Assembly: GCA_002353815.1 (NCBI GenBank)
Contig: DEKK01000016.1
Coordinates: 203,985-267,984 of the forward strand
Direction: 5' to 3'
Source of the DNA: Bifidobacteriaceae bacterium UBA2724
GTDB lineage: Bacteria > Actinomycetota > Actinomycetes > Actinomycetales > Bifidobacteriaceae
DNA length: 64,000 nucleotides
The position numbers and the translations under genes were made by a program. The notes below the pieces were generated by a model. It had not been told where the DNA came from. It made no database searches and saw only the letters and a program-made list of their open reading frames with translations. This document shows positions 17,510 through 26,255 of this stretch, in pieces (position 1 is the first letter of the stretch; each line of letters opens with the position of its first letter).

Positions 17510-20377
17510 ATGTTTGGCAGGGCAGCTACGGGACGTCATACTGCGGCATACGTTGCAGCCAAGGGAGGCACCGCTGCCTCCGATTGCGCCGGCCATGCCA
17601 TTCACACCATGCCCACGGATGGCGTTGCGCCGCGACATGCCGCGACGTCTCTCCCCGCCGCCGGATTGCCCACGAAGTCAGTGTTCACGACGGCCACCAT
17701 CAACTCGGCGATGACCAAGCGGTTCGCCATCGCGGTCATGGCAAGCCTGTGCGTGACCGGTTTGGTGGCGACCGCCACGCAGCCGCGCATGGGTAACGTC
17801 TATCATCCCGAGATCAGCGAGTTGGCGCTGTCGCCGTCCGGCGACGTGACCGGCGTTTCGGATTCCGAATCGGGGGTGACCGATGATGAGAGCAGCCAGG
17901 AGCTCCCGACGACCATCAACGACGACCTGTCGGACGACGACCTCGTGGTGGCAAGCGACAAAGTCCTCAAGTCCGACGGTACGCTCGTCGATGCGGAAAC
18001 CGGCGAAGAAATCACCGATCCGGCAATCGTGGGCACCGAAACGGAACCGCCTGACCCACTCGCCAAGACGGACGGCGAGTCCTTCATCCCGGTGACGGTG
18101 GGGGATGCGCGCGAAATCACCGAGGAGCCGGGTGATTCCTCGACCATGCAGGATTCCGTTGATTCCGTTACGTCGGATGGCGCGACGACCTCCGATGCCG
18201 TGACGGCGACGAATGCCTCCGACACGGTGGCGACGGATGCCGATGGCTCCGCCACCTCGCCGCTGGAGAGCCTGGCAGCCGGGTCGGCCGAGGACGGCAG
18301 TGCGACCTTGGCGCAGGCGGTCACGCAAAACAGTTCCTATGGCGCGTACTGGGGCACGTATAACGGCATGCCCGCCATGTTCAATAGAAATGGCACGGTG
18401 GCTATCCAAAATGCCGCCTTTGTCATTGATGTCTCGGAGCACCAAAAAACCATCGACTGGGCGAAGGCCAAGGCCGCCGGAGTACAGGGCGCCATTATCC
18501 GTCTCGGTTATGGGGCGGATGACAATCTGGATAAGCGGGCTGCCTACAACATTCAGCAGTGCAAGAGACTGAACATCCCCTTCGGCATCTACTGGTATTC
18601 CTATTCTGATACGCCGGCCAGGGCCACGGCCGAAGCCAATTCTTTCATCAGGCTGATGCAAAGGGTGGGGCTCAAAGCCTCGGACCTGACATATCCCATC
18701 TACTATGATCTTGAAAAGTTCGTATGGACCGGCCACCCGGCTCCCAGCTCGCCGAGCGTCTACAACGGCATCGTGTCGAACTTCCTGACCACGCTGTCGA
18801 ACGCGGGATACAAAAACACGGCGGTGTATTCCTACACGAGCTATCTCAACACCGCTCTCAACAGCACGTACATCCACCAGCATGTCGGATGGGTCGCGCA
18901 GTATAGCGCCAAGCTGCAGTATTCCGCATGGACCCTGCCCCAGCGCGGCTGGCAGTATTCCAGCACTGGCAGCATCAATGGCATCAGCGGCCACGTGGAC
19001 CTGAACGCCATGACGGATCCGACGATATCGAATCTCTATGCCATGACGAACGTCACCATCCCCAATGGCACGTATTACATCAACTCCCTGAGCAACGATG
19101 CGTATGCCCTGGATATCGTCGGTGCGCAGACGAGCTCGGGAGTGGCTGCGCGCCTGTGGTCTGCGAACAGCACCGGGGCCCAGAAGTTCACGTTCACACG
19201 CCAGGGCGACGGAACCTACCGGATCGACAACGCCAATTCCGGTCTGTGCCTCGAAGTTGTCAACGGGGTGGCCAAGAATGGCGCCAGGATCCAACAGAAC
19301 ACGTGGAGCGGGGCGTCGAGCCAGAAGTGGTATGTGCGCAGCGACGGCAAGGGCGGTTTCCTGATCCAGTCCGCGCTGGGCAACTGGGCTCTCGATCTTG
19401 CAGGCAATCAGACGGCGAACAACGGCACGATTCAGTTGTTCACTCCGAACGGCACCAAGGCGCAGCGCTGGGAGATCGCGTCGGCCGATGTCTCCGTCCC
19501 CACCGGTACCCCGGTGAAGATCGCATCGTCGATTGATTCCGGCAAAGTCCTGACCGTTTCCGGCAGCTCGACCGCGAATGGCGCGAAGGTCCAGCTCAAT
19601 GACTGGTCGGACTCTTCGTCGCAGCTGTATGAATTCACCAAGAAGCAGAATGGCGTGTATTCCGCCAAGGTGGTTTCGTCGGGCAAGGTGCTCGATGTGC
19701 CGGCGAACGCAACCGCCAACGACACCCAGATTCAGCAATATGCCTCGAATGGCACTGCCGCTCAGCATTGGTATTTCTTTAATGAAGGCTCCGGCAAAGT
19801 CTCCATCGTGGGTGCCGGATCCGGCAAGGTGCTTGACGTGCCAGCTGCTTCGGCGAAAAACGGTACATCGGTGAACATCTATGCCACCAACGGGACCGCG
19901 GCACAGAAATGGAGCATCGAGCAAGCCTCGGTGCGCACAACAGTGCCAGTCGGAACGTACTACATCCGGTCGGCCCGCAACCTTTCCTATGTCCTCGATG
20001 TCACGGGCGGTTCCAACAAGGATTCGGCGAACGTCCAGCTGTATTCCAGCAACAGGACCGGAGCGCAACAGTGGAAGGTCTCCGTGGATTCCGACGGCTA
20101 TGTCACTTTCACGAATGTGAGGTCGGGGAAGGTGCTGGATCTGTGTTCCGCCAAGGCTGTCAATGGCGGCAACCTTCAGCAATACAGGTCGAACGGCACC
20201 AAGGCCCAGAAGTGGAAGCTCGTTTCCAACGGCGATGGCTCATTCGTCATACAGTCCGCAGTGAACCCCAGCTACGTCATCGATCTGGACGGCGACGTGA
20301 CGAAGAACGGCTCGAATCTCCAGGTGTACAGGAGCAACGGCACGAAGGCCCAGAGCTGGTATTTCTCCGCAGTGTGA
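17510..20377 (+). CDS. Secreted GH25 lysozyme (muramidase) with nine ricin-type QxW repeats
   Basis: 955 residues from ATG 17510 (GAGGAGGT nine bases upstream). A 65-residue cytoplasmic leader precedes a membrane/signal segment (MTKRFAIAVMASLCVTGL, about residue 68). A Ser/Thr/Asp/Glu-rich linker of about 170 residues follows. The GH25 domain spans about 290-500: FVIDVSEHQKTIDW with the conserved Asp, GAIIRLGYG, and YPIYYDLEKF with the acidic pair, ending in the Trp/Tyr-rich VGWVAQYS block. The C-terminal half carries nine repeats ending in QxW-like triplets (QKF, QKW, QRW, QLY, QHW, QKW, QQW, QKW, QSW), consistent with three beta-trefoil sugar-binding modules. Likely remodels or lyses peptidoglycan outside the cell. 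An extra 12 codons upstream (17474) lack a ribosome site. Confidence 0.9.
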   Translation: MFGRAATGRHTAAYVAAKGGTAASDCAGHAIHTMPTDGVAPRHAATSLPAAGLPTKSVFTTATINSAMTKRFAIAVMASLCVTGLVATATQPRMGNVYHPEISELALSPSGDVTGVSDSESGVTDDESSQELPTTINDDLSDDDLVVASDKVLKSDGTLVDAETGEEITDPAIVGTETEPPDPLAKTDGESFIPVTVGDAREITEEPGDSSTMQDSVDSVTSDGATTSDAVTATNASDTVATDADGSATSPLESLAAGSAEDGSATLAQAVTQNSSYGAYWGTYNGMPAMFNRNGTVAIQNAAFVIDVSEHQKTIDWAKAKAAGVQGAIIRLGYGADDNLDKRAAYNIQQCKRLNIPFGIYWYSYSDTPARATAEANSFIRLMQRVGLKASDLTYPIYYDLEKFVWTGHPAPSSPSVYNGIVSNFLTTLSNAGYKNTAVYSYTSYLNTALNSTYIHQHVGWVAQYSAKLQYSAWTLPQRGWQYSSTGSINGISGHVDLNAMTDPTISNLYAMTNVTIPNGTYYINSLSNDAYALDIVGAQTSSGVAARLWSANSTGAQKFTFTRQGDGTYRIDNANSGLCLEVVNGVAKNGARIQQNTWSGASSQKWYVRSDGKGGFLIQSALGNWALDLAGNQTANNGTIQLFTPNGTKAQRWEIASADVSVPTGTPVKIASSIDSGKVLTVSGSSTANGAKVQLNDWSDSSSQLYEFTKKQNGVYSAKVVSSGKVLDVPANATANDTQIQQYASNGTAAQHWYFFNEGSGKVSIVGAGSGKVLDVPAASAKNGTSVNIYATNGTAAQKWSIEQASVRTTVPVGTYYIRSARNLSYVLDVTGGSNKDSANVQLYSSNRTGAQQWKVSVDSDGYVTFTNVRSGKVLDLCSAKAVNGGNLQQYRSNGTKAQKWKLVSNGDGSFVIQSAVNPSYVIDLDGDVTKNGSNLQVYRSNGTKAQSWYFSAV

Positions 20378-20384
20378 GCCCCAC

Positions 20385-20416
20385 CGGCGTCTGGCGCGTG
20401 CATGCGCCAGACGCCG
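20385..20416 (+). terminator. Strong hairpin after the lysozyme gene
   Basis: CGGCGTCTGGCGC (20385-20397) pairs perfectly with GCGCCAGACGCCG (20404-20416) over a six-base loop, ten bases after the stop. Only a short TGTTT follows. Confidence 0.72.
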
Positions 20417-20540
20417 GGCCTGTTTGGGGATGTCCCCGGGAACGCACCTGGGAATGTGAAGGGATGAAACGGTCCGTGCGGCCGTGTGATTATGCTTTCT
20501 ATGGAATCCGGTGACTGACGCAGGAAAAGGAGTGCGACGT

Positions 20541-21785
20541 ATGAAGATTGCGGTTGCGGGGACCGGTTATGTTGGACTTTCCGTGGCGTTGCTGCTGTCG
20601 CAGCACAACGACGTCAAGGCGCTTGACATCGTGCCGCGGAAGGTGGAGCTGCTGAACCAGCATACGAGCCCCATCAAGGACCGTGAGATTGAAGACTTCC
20701 TCGCCAGGGACGCCGACGGCAGCCGCCCGCTGAGCTTCACCGCCACGGTGGACGCCGCCGAGGCTTATTCCGATGCCGACTATGCCATCGTCGCCACCCC
20801 GACGAACTACGACTCCGAGCGCAACTACTTCGACACGTCGTCCGTCGAGGCCGCTATCGAAGCCATCCGTGCGGTCAACGCAACGGCATGGATCGTCATC
20901 AAGTCCACGATTCCGGTGGGCTACACCGTCGGCATCCGCAAGCACTACAACGACGATCACATCATCTTCAGCCCGGAATTCCTGCGCGAAGGCCATGCCC
21001 TGTACGACAACCTGCATCCTTCCCGCATCGTGGTGGGCGCTCCCGACGACGACCCGCAGTCCCTCGAAGCCGCCCATGTCTTCGCCAGCCTGCTTGCCGA
21101 AGGCGCCGCGGAAGGCGAATCCGAACGCGTCAACGAGAACGGCACCACCGGAATCCCCCAGCTCGTCGTGGGGCCCACCGAGGCGGAGGCCATCAAGCTG
21201 TTCGCCAACACCTATCTGGCGCTGCGCGTCGCGTATTTCAACGAGCTCGACACCTATGCCGAGTCCCGCGGCCTCAGCACGCAGCAGATCATCAAGGGCG
21301 TGTGCCTCGACCCGCGCATCCGCGACAACTACAACAATCCGTCGTTCGGATACGGCGGCTACTGCCTGCCCAAGGACACCAAGCAGCTGCTTGCCAACTA
21401 CCAGGACGTGCCCCAGAACCTCATCGGCGCCATCGTGGATTCGAACCGCACGCGCAAGGATTTCATCGCCAGCGAAATCGAGCAGAAGATCGCCGGCATC
21501 GACGACCCCGTGGTGGGCGTGTACCGTCTGACCATGAAGTCCGGTTCCGACAACTTCCGCCAGTCCTCGATCCAGGGCGTCATGAAGCGGATCAAGGCCC
21601 GCGGAATCACCGTCATCGTCTACGAGCCCACGCTCAAGGAGCCTGAGTTCTTCCACTCCGAGGTCACGCACGACCTCGCCGATTTCAAAAAGCGCTGCAA
21701 CCTGATCGTCGCCAACCGCTGGAACGACGAGCTGTCCGACGTGAGCGACAAGGTCTACACCCGCGACCTGTTCCGCCGCGACTGA
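20541..21785 (+). CDS. ugd: UDP-glucose 6-dehydrogenase
   Basis: 414-residue NAD-dependent enzyme oxidising UDP-glucose to UDP-glucuronate, a precursor for acidic surface polysaccharide. ATG 20541 has AAGGAG eight bases upstream. N-terminal Rossmann motif is MKIAVAGTGYVGLSVALLLS; then VIKSTIPVGYT, SPEFLREGHALYDNLHPSRIV (read in parts), the dimer-helix Lys block EAIKLFANTYLALRVAYFNE, and the catalytic Cys in FGYGGYCLPKDTKQL. The C-terminal UDP-binding domain is present. Length matches the short streptococcal-type (HasB-like) enzymes. Its neighbours are glycan genes. Confidence 0.93.
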   Translation: MKIAVAGTGYVGLSVALLLSQHNDVKALDIVPRKVELLNQHTSPIKDREIEDFLARDADGSRPLSFTATVDAAEAYSDADYAIVATPTNYDSERNYFDTSSVEAAIEAIRAVNATAWIVIKSTIPVGYTVGIRKHYNDDHIIFSPEFLREGHALYDNLHPSRIVVGAPDDDPQSLEAAHVFASLLAEGAAEGESERVNENGTTGIPQLVVGPTEAEAIKLFANTYLALRVAYFNELDTYAESRGLSTQQIIKGVCLDPRIRDNYNNPSFGYGGYCLPKDTKQLLANYQDVPQNLIGAIVDSNRTRKDFIASEIEQKIAGIDDPVVGVYRLTMKSGSDNFRQSSIQGVMKRIKARGITVIVYEPTLKEPEFFHSEVTHDLADFKKRCNLIVANRWNDELSDVSDKVYTRDLFRRD

Positions 21786-21788
21786 TTC

Positions 21789-21822
21789 TGCCCCGAGCGG
21801 TGCGCCCGCTGTCTCTGGGGCA
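21789..21822 (+). terminator. Imperfect hairpin after ugd
   Basis: GCCCCGAGCGG and CCGCTGTCTCTGGGGC can fold with small bulges, directly after the ugd stop. No T-run follows. The rest of the gap to 22057 is GC-rich and shows nothing else. Confidence 0.35.
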
Positions 21823-22057
21823 ACGCCGATGGCCGGCCTGGGCACGGGGCTCGGCGCCGATGGCTGGTCCGGGGCGGCGCATCCACCGTGCCGTCACCGC
21901 ATCCTCGGTCGGGCGACCATGCCCGGCCGTGCGCGCCCGTGTACTGTCTTCCATGCCGGCCGCCCTGAGAAGGATTCGGCGTACAGTGTTTCACGGCGGA
22001 TTCCCCGCCAGCCTTATCGCCTGTCGCGTCAATCGCGGAGAAGTTGGAATCTGAGAC

Positions 22058-23530
22058 ATGAAAAAAGGCCTTGCGCTCAATCTCGTCAGCAACATCCTCT
22101 TTTTCGTCACTGGATTCGTCATCCACTACTTCATGGGCAACACCCTGCCCGCGGCGGAATACGGCATCGTCGGCACCATCATGACGGTGCTCGACCTCGA
22201 ATACCTGTTTTTGTCGAACGGCGCGCGCCAGGCGCTGTCGAAAGAGATCTCGCTCCACCGGCACAACACGCTGAGCGTTATCGGCATGACCACGCTGTTC
22301 CAGCTGGTGATCATCGCGGTGTTCTTCTGCCTCGATTTCTTCGGATCGCCGTGGCTGAGCTCCGTGCTCAACGACCTGTCGCTCGATTTCTATCTCAAGG
22401 TGGCGGCGTTCCTCATCATCGCCAACGGGCTCAACGTCATCCTGCTCGGCATCAACGACGGTCTGCACCACTTCGTGCAGGGCGCCATCATCAACACCGT
22501 CTATCCGATTGCGAAGCTGCTGACGATCCCGTTCGTCATGTTCATCTTCACCGACCGCCCGGTGCTCGGTCTGGAAGTCGCCTACATCTCGGCCAACCTC
22601 ATCTCGATCCTGCTCGGCCTCATCATGCTCGTGCCCTACCGCGGCGAGCTGCGCGAACGCAATGCGGGCGGCGCATGGTCCTTCGGCGCCGCCGCGAAGA
22701 ACACCCTGAGCTTCTCGTTCTTCTTCATCATGGTGTCGCTGGTGCTCAGCGTCGACACCCTCGTGGTCAAGGCCGTCGTGGAGCCCGCTGAGATGGCCGG
22801 CTATTACACGGGAGCCGTGAACTTCGGCAAGATCCCGTATTATCTGTGCAACGCGTTCTGCACCATGATCCTGCCGCTCGTCGCCAGGCTCGTGGGCAAG
22901 GGGGAGCGCGGCAAGGCCATGGCGCAGGTCCATGACTTCATGATGCTCATCGTGGCGTTCGTACTGCCCATCGCGGTGGTGCTGTCGTCCACCAGCTCCG
23001 TGCTGCTCGTCTCGTTCTATTCAAGCGACTACGCCGTGGCCGCGGATGCGCTGAGCTGCCTGGCCATGTCCAGCTTCTTCATGGGCCTTACCGTGTTCTT
23101 CAACATGGCGCTCACCTCGTTCGCGGCGTCCAACAGGTTCTCCGACATCCTGTCGATCGCATCGCTCGTCATCGACATCCCGGTGTTCATCGTCTCGGCC
23201 CGCCACGGCGGCATCACCGCCATCGCCGTGACGAGCATGGCGTGCACCGCCGTGGCCATGGTGCTCTCGCTTGTCGCGCTATGGCGCGCGGCGGGCAGCC
23301 CGTTCACACGCAAGGCTGGGTACGCGCTCGCGGCGAACATGGCGCTGTGGGTGGTCATGCGCTTCGTGGCGCGCGCGATGACCGCGGCCAGTGTGACGAA
23401 CCTGCTGCTCGTCATCTGCGTTTATGGTATGGCGTATCTTGTATTCGTCGGCGTTCTCATGGCGTGCCACGTGGCGCCGTCGCCTAAGGAATTGCAGAAA
23501 TCACGCGTGGAGACGCCATCGGAATCGTGA
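22058..23530 (+). CDS. Polysaccharide flippase of the MOP/Wzx type
   Basis: 490-residue integral membrane protein with about 12-14 predicted helices, beginning MKKGLALNLVSNILFFVTGF and ending in a short hydrophilic tail. The even helix spacing and the N-terminal 'NLVSNI..F..GF.IHYFMGNTLP..EYG..GTI' pattern fit the polysaccharide-transport (Wzx/RfbX) branch of the MOP superfamily, which flips lipid-linked glycan units to the outer face of the membrane. It lies between ugd and membrane/glycosyltransferase genes, which supports that role. Which glycan it moves is unknown, because the window also encodes a Wzm/Wzt exporter. Confidence 0.82.
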   Translation: MKKGLALNLVSNILFFVTGFVIHYFMGNTLPAAEYGIVGTIMTVLDLEYLFLSNGARQALSKEISLHRHNTLSVIGMTTLFQLVIIAVFFCLDFFGSPWLSSVLNDLSLDFYLKVAAFLIIANGLNVILLGINDGLHHFVQGAIINTVYPIAKLLTIPFVMFIFTDRPVLGLEVAYISANLISILLGLIMLVPYRGELRERNAGGAWSFGAAAKNTLSFSFFFIMVSLVLSVDTLVVKAVVEPAEMAGYYTGAVNFGKIPYYLCNAFCTMILPLVARLVGKGERGKAMAQVHDFMMLIVAFVLPIAVVLSSTSSVLLVSFYSSDYAVAADALSCLAMSSFFMGLTVFFNMALTSFAASNRFSDILSIASLVIDIPVFIVSARHGGITAIAVTSMACTAVAMVLSLVALWRAAGSPFTRKAGYALAANMALWVVMRFVARAMTAASVTNLLLVICVYGMAYLVFVGVLMACHVAPSPKELQKSRVETPSES

Positions 23531-23596
23531 CACTCTACCGAGGCGTCTGCATCATTGTGTTGTGATGGCATGGAGATAAGGGAGTGGATATAAGCA

Positions 23597-26031
23597 ATGG
23601 CAGTTTCTGACGTGACCGTTTTCCACGCGAATTCCGATAGTGCGCCGGCAGGCGGTTCCGGGAATGCCTCCGTTTCGTCCGGTGCGCGCGACGGCGCCCC
23701 GCGCTTCAGCCGCGGTTTTGTGACACGGCTTTGTGATTGATGTGCTGCTGGCGGCGGTGATTTCCCTTGTGGTGGCGAAGCTGGGCAATAGGTACAATGC
23801 CAGCGTCTCGGATGACTTCGTGCCCACCCGCGCCATGACCGTCCTGCGATTCGTCGTGTTCTATCCCATCGCCTTCCTGGTGACCTCATGGGTGACGCTG
23901 GGCTGGAACCGCGTCAACGCATGGCTGCATCGCTGGCGTTGGGCGATAGGTGCCGTCACGGTGGCCTGGTGCACCTTGCTCAATCTCAATGGTTCCTCGG
24001 TCGGCAGCTGGTTCGTGTACACCTTCGTGCAGGACAAGCCGTACATGGGCAATGTGCTGTTCGGTGCCCCGCGCCTTGAACGTACCGACGAATCGATGGA
24101 CAATACTCCTTTCGCCTTCTCACAGGAATACTCTGGGTATTCGCTGCACAACAACCTGCTGGGCAGCATCGATTCCACCAACATGTTCCTTGTCAAGGAT
24201 TCCCCCGACATTCTCGGTGGGCGAGATCTTCCACCCGTTCCATTGGGGATACCTGCTGTTCGGATCGGAACGGGGTCTCGCGTTCTACTGGACCGCCCGC
24301 CTCGTCGTGCTGTTCCTTGTCGCCTATGAGTTCTTCCGTGCCATCATCCGTCCCCGGGGCGCGCGCACTACGTCGGGGGAACATCGCGGCCTTGCGGTGA
24401 TCGGCTCTGCTCTGGTTACCTTCTCGCCGATTGTGCAATGGTGGTACGTGGTCAACAACATCGTCGAACTCCTCATTGTGCTGTTCGCCGCGCCGCTTCT
24501 GTTCGACCGTTATCTGTCATCGCACTCCACCGCTGGGCGTCTGGGATACGCCCTGGCGATCGCCGAATGCGCGGGCATGTTTGTCTGGGCTTTGTATCCC
24601 GCCCTCCAGGTGCCGTGCGCGTACCTGATGCTCGTCCTGCTCGTCTGGGTACTGACGCAGCATTGGGGCGGCATCCGCATGACGGTGCGCGACTGGCTCG
24701 TGGCCGCCGGCGTGTGCGTGGTGTTCGCCTGTTTCATGGCGGTTGCGCTGTACCAGTCGCGTGACGCAATCGTGGCCATCATGCACACCACGTATCCGGG
24801 GCACCGCCGGAGCCTCGGAGGGAATTGCCCTTGGGCAATGTTGATGGATGGCGCTGCCACTGCGGCGCTGATATCTAATACCGATTTGTCGATTGTGAAT
24901 CCCGAGATGGCCGCCGTGCTCGATTTCCTGCCGCTGGTCCTCATCACGGCGATCGCCGGTATGGTCCATGCCAAGCGCCATGGCAAGAAGATCGATGGGC
25001 TCACGGTGGCGCTGATGGTCGCCAACCTCTTCGGCTACTGGTACATGATTATCGGCTTCCCGAAGTGGCTGGCCACGGCCTCGATGCTGTCGTATTCGCT
25101 GACCCGTCGCGTGCTGGTCTTCGTGGGTATCGCGAACATCGTCATTCTCATCAGGAACATCGCCTTGAAGGAATGGAAACTGCCCACGGGAGCGTCCGCT
25201 GTGTGCACGGTCGTCGGAGGCGTCGTGTTCGGCGTGGCCAGCTCCATGGCTCTCCGGAGCTGCATCGAAGCCCGGTATACCACGCCGGATGACGGCCTCA
25301 TAGTCCTCGCATGCGTGCTTTCGATCGTACAATACATCGCGATGACATGGCTGTGCCTTGCAACAACGGGCACGTGCGCGCAGGATGAGCAATCCGTCGA
25401 CGGCGAGCCTGTTTCCCGGGCTGCAGATCCTGCCGTTTCCGCTGTCGTGACGGCGCCTGCGCGGCGCCGTGTGCCTTCGGCCGTGACGGCCCTCGCGATG
25501 CTGTGCGTCGTCACGGTGGCAGGTGTCACGGGCATGGGTGTCAATCCTGTCGAGGTCGGTGCCTACGGTCTCACGGACCTGCCCATCGTTACGGTGGCCA
25601 AAGGCGTCTATCTGCAGAATCCTCAGCCTTTCGTCACCATCAGCGACGATCACATCTGGGCCTCTGACATCGCCACGGCATTGGCGGGGAACGGAATCCC
25701 CACGCTGAACACCAATCAGATCGAGCCCCACATGACTTTGTGGAACAGCCTCGATCCCGAGCATGTCCAAGAGGATGTCTGGAACCGCCAGGCGGCCATT
25801 CTCGTGAATGTCGTGTCTGAGCAGAAAGAGCCGCAGGATGCCATCACGTTGGTGTCCATGCGTGAGGTGGGCGTCGACCTCACCGCAAAGCAGCTGCATG
25901 ACCTGGGCGTGGGCTACGCCGTGAGCTATGACGATTTGTCTCAGTGTCCGGCGGGCGGATATGCGTTCCAGCGCGTCGCCTCCGCCCCTGCAGGCGGACT
26001 CAGCATCTGGCAGATCGTGGAAGCTGTGTGA
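23597..26031 (+). pseudogene. DUF7657-type large membrane protein, split by two frameshifts
   Basis: Homologue of the intact 784-residue protein at 46540-48894. Reading starts at ATG 23597 (MAVSDVTVFHANSD...), shifts at the T-run 23730-23732 and shifts again at the C-run 24202-24206. In both places removal of one base restores an uninterrupted match (FSRGFVTRL then VIDVLLAAV; VKDSPTF then SVGEIFHPFHWGYLLFG). Corrected, it has an N-terminal helix pair, the conserved segment RTDESMDNTPFAFSQE, about ten central helices, and a C-terminal soluble domain ending in DLGVGYAVSYDDLSQCPAGG. Sequence error is an alternative to real inactivation. Function of the family is unknown; context suggests envelope glycan assembly. 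Confidence 0.8.
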
Positions 26032-26182
26032 GGCTGAGCGATACACGGCCAGGGGAGGTGGGAACGAACCGTTTCCATATCGGGCGTCCAATGGCGCCTG
26101 ACGCCTGCCGATATCGGTGGGGCGAAGCCGTGTGGTCGCCGGCGGGCGTGGCCTTGCGTCGCTAGTCGGCGCTGAAAATGTC

Positions 26183-26218
26183 CACGCCGCCGGCAATCGC
26201 TCCATCGCCGGCGGCGTG
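26183..26218. terminator. Perfect 12-bp hairpin between convergent genes
   Basis: CACGCCGCCGGC (26183-26194) pairs with GCCGGCGGCGTG (26207-26218) over a 12-base loop. It is flanked by AAAAT on the left, placed between two converging reading frames, and likely acts in both directions. The remaining bases of this 220-base gap show nothing else. Confidence 0.7.
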
Positions 26219-26255
26219 ATAATGACGCTGATAACGTTGATTGTTGGGACGGCGC

